Shown: positions 5,608-6,868 of the stretch, piece by piece
Layout of the letters: each line of letters starts with the position of its first letter
How positions within the stretch are numbered: position 1 is the stretch's first letter
DNA from: Xanthobacteraceae bacterium
GTDB taxonomy: Bacteria > Pseudomonadota > Alphaproteobacteria > Rhizobiales > Xanthobacteraceae
Assembly: GCA_030036975.1 (NCBI GenBank)
Contig: JASHSE010000350.1
Coordinates: 1 to 6,868, forward strand
Length of the DNA stretch: 6,868 nucleotides
Direction of reading: 5' to 3'
The notes under the pieces: generated by a model
What the model saw: the letters and a program-made list of their open reading frames with translations, nothing else
The model's database searches: none
What the model was told of the DNA's origin: nothing
Made by a program: the position numbers and the translations under genes

Positions 5608-6868
5608 TCCGCATCGTCTTATTCCTCATCGTCGTCGGCCTCTTGTCGGTCGGAGTGGCGTGGCTCGCCGACCGGCCGGGCGACGTCCTCATCACCTGGC
5701 AGGGCCTGCGCATCGAGACTTCGCTCATGGTTCTGGCCGTGGCGATCCTGGTGCTGATGGCGCTGATTGGCATCGTTTTCAGCGCCATCAGCACCGTCGT
5801 GCGGTCGCCGGTCGTACTGGCGAGGCTGCGGCGCCACCGCCGCGGCGAACGCGCCTACGAGGCGATCTCCAACGGCCTGATCGCGATCGGCGCCGGCGAC
5901 GTCGCGGCCGCGCATAAACACGCAGGCGACGTCAACCGCCTCGCGCCCGGCGAGCCGCTGGCGCTTTTGCTCACCGCGCAGACGGCACAGCTTGCCGGCG
6001 ACCGCGATGCCGCCGACCGAGCCTTTCGCGCCATGGCGAGCCGCACCGACACCAAGGCGCTCGGCCTGCATGGTCTGTTCGTCGAGGCGCACCGCCGCAA
6101 CGACCCGGTCAGCGCCCGCGCCTATGCCGAAGAGGCGGCGCGCACCGCGCCGACGCTTAGCTGGGCCGCGCGCGCCGTGCTGGAATTCCGCAGCGCCGCC
6201 GGCGACTGGGCCGGCGCGCTTTCGCTGCTCGAGCGCGGCAAGCGCGCGCTCGAAAAGGCCGTTTATCGCCGCCAGCGCGCCGTCCTGCTCACCGCGCAGG
6301 CCATGGCCGGCCAGGATACCGACCGCGACAATGCCAAGCAGGCGGTGCTCGAAGCCGTCAAACTCGAGCCGACGCTGGTGCCGGCCGCCTCGCTCGCCGG
6401 CCGCATGCTCGCCGAAGCCGGCGAATTGCGCAAAGCCTCGCGCATCGTCGCCAAAGCCTGGCGCGCCAATCCGCATCCCGACCTGGCGCAAACCTATTCC
6501 GAGCTGCGCTTCGGCGACGCCGCGCGCGACCGCCTGGCGCGGGTCGAAGCGCTGATCAGAAAAACGCCGGGCCATATCGAAAGCGCGCTCGCGGTGGCGC
6601 GCGCCGCGCTCGACGCCCGCGAATTCGGCAAGGCACGCGCCGCGCTGGCGCCGTATCTGTCGGTGCTGAGCCGGCGCGTTGCGCTGCTGATGGCGGAGCT
6701 GGAACGGACCGAGCGCAACGACGAGGGCCGCGCCCGCGAATGGATGGCGCGCGCCCTTCACGCCGCCCCCGATCCGCAATGGACCGCGGACGGCCATGTT
6801 TCCGACCACTGGCACCCGGTGTCGCCCGTCACCGGCCGGCTCGACGCCTTCGAATGGCGCGTGCCGCT
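5604..6868 (+). CDS. hemY: HemY, membrane-anchored TPR protein of heme synthesis (3' end outside window)
   Basis: The frame starts with ATG at 5604, overlapping the mitofilin stop as ATGA, and stays open to the right edge, giving 421 complete codons. The N-terminus has two transmembrane helices, about residues 2-20 (IRIVLFLIVVGLLSVGVAW) and 41-63, separated by the segment DRPGDVLITWQGLRIETS. This is the HemY N-terminal domain pattern. After a basic stretch (VVLARLRRHRRGERAYEAIS) the rest is Ala-rich helical repeats of TPR type. The last visible part, SDHWHPVSPVTGRLDAFEW, is typical of alphaproteobacterial HemY. HemY sits in the inner membrane and is thought to help organise coproporphyrin/protoporphyrin-stage enzymes; its exact role is not settled. 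It is not the Gram-positive protoporphyrinogen oxidase also called HemY. A long open frame on the minus strand (5619-6815) is only its shadow. Only a short C-terminal tail is likely missing. Confidence 0.93.
   Translation, partial: MIRIVLFLIVVGLLSVGVAWLADRPGDVLITWQGLRIETSLMVLAVAILVLMALIGIVFSAISTVVRSPVVLARLRRHRRGERAYEAISNGLIAIGAGDVAAAHKHAGDVNRLAPGEPLALLLTAQTAQLAGDRDAADRAFRAMASRTDTKALGLHGLFVEAHRRNDPVSARAYAEEAARTAPTLSWAARAVLEFRSAAGDWAGALSLLERGKRALEKAVYRRQRAVLLTAQAMAGQDTDRDNAKQAVLEAVKLEPTLVPAASLAGRMLAEAGELRKASRIVAKAWRANPHPDLAQTYSELRFGDAARDRLARVEALIRKTPGHIESALAVARAALDAREFGKARAALAPYLSVLSRRVALLMAELERTERNDEGRAREWMARALHAAPDPQWTADGHVSDHWHPVSPVTGRLDAFEWRVP

Noticed and set aside
5619..6815. 398-codon open frame on the minus strand at the right end
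   Set aside because: It is the shadow of hemY, whose plus-strand frame from 5604 has two membrane helices, family motifs and an overlapping start. The hemY frame simply has no stop before the window ends.
1..6868. CRISPR array, rRNA, integrase or transposase gene
   Set aside because: No regularly spaced direct repeats, rRNA-like sequence or recombinase motifs were seen on either strand.

Overview
The window reads as a piece of chromosome from a GC-rich alphaproteobacterium, most likely of the Hyphomicrobiales (Bradyrhizobium/Rhodopseudomonas/Xanthobacteraceae side). This rests on three things: strong G/C preference at third codon positions, the gene order hemC-hemD-mitofilin-hemY with tsaD divergent from hemC, and an intergenic palindromic repeat of the 'GTCATTCCGGGGC...GCCCGGAATCC' type that I remember as common in that group. 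The taxonomic placement is inference; no rRNA or other marker is present.

Layout from left to right. (1) Positions 2-670: the 3' part of a RimK-family ATP-grasp ligase gene, cut by the left edge. (2) Positions 671-1405: a short, more A/T-rich cassette with a promoter-like region and an imperfect palindrome, followed by a HigB/Gp49-type (RelE superfamily) toxin gene and a HigA-type helix-turn-helix antitoxin gene. The two genes overlap (GTGA), and their codon use is less GC-biased than that of the neighbours. (3) Positions 1418-2485, minus strand: tsaD, for the tRNA t6A threonylcarbamoyltransferase, converging on the antitoxin with only 12 bases between stop codons. (4) Positions 2486-2638: the divergent tsaD/hemC intergenic region, about 70 percent of which is one 108-base element able to fold into a cloverleaf. 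(5) Positions 2639-6868, plus strand: hemC, hemD, an alphaproteobacterial mitofilin/Mic60-like membrane protein gene, and hemY. HemY starts at 5604 and runs off the right edge.

How the genes work together: HemC and HemD carry out consecutive steps that convert porphobilinogen to uroporphyrinogen III. HemY is a membrane-anchored TPR protein conserved with this pathway. The mitofilin-like protein has the N-terminal anchor, coiled coil and C-terminal region of Mic60, the inner-membrane shaping protein that mitochondria inherited from Alphaproteobacteria. Short gaps and an ATGA overlap suggest that hemC-hemD and mic60-hemY are expressed together. TsaD belongs to tRNA modification and only shares the promoter region. 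The toxin-antitoxin pair looks like a mobile insertion at the far end of tsaD.

I do not see a wholly new system here. The points most worth a second look are the cloverleaf repeat that displaces the normal promoter space of two essential genes, the possible leaderless tsaD start next to a perfect TATAAT, the palindrome in front of the toxin gene, and the 14-residue duplication in the Mic60 coiled coil.
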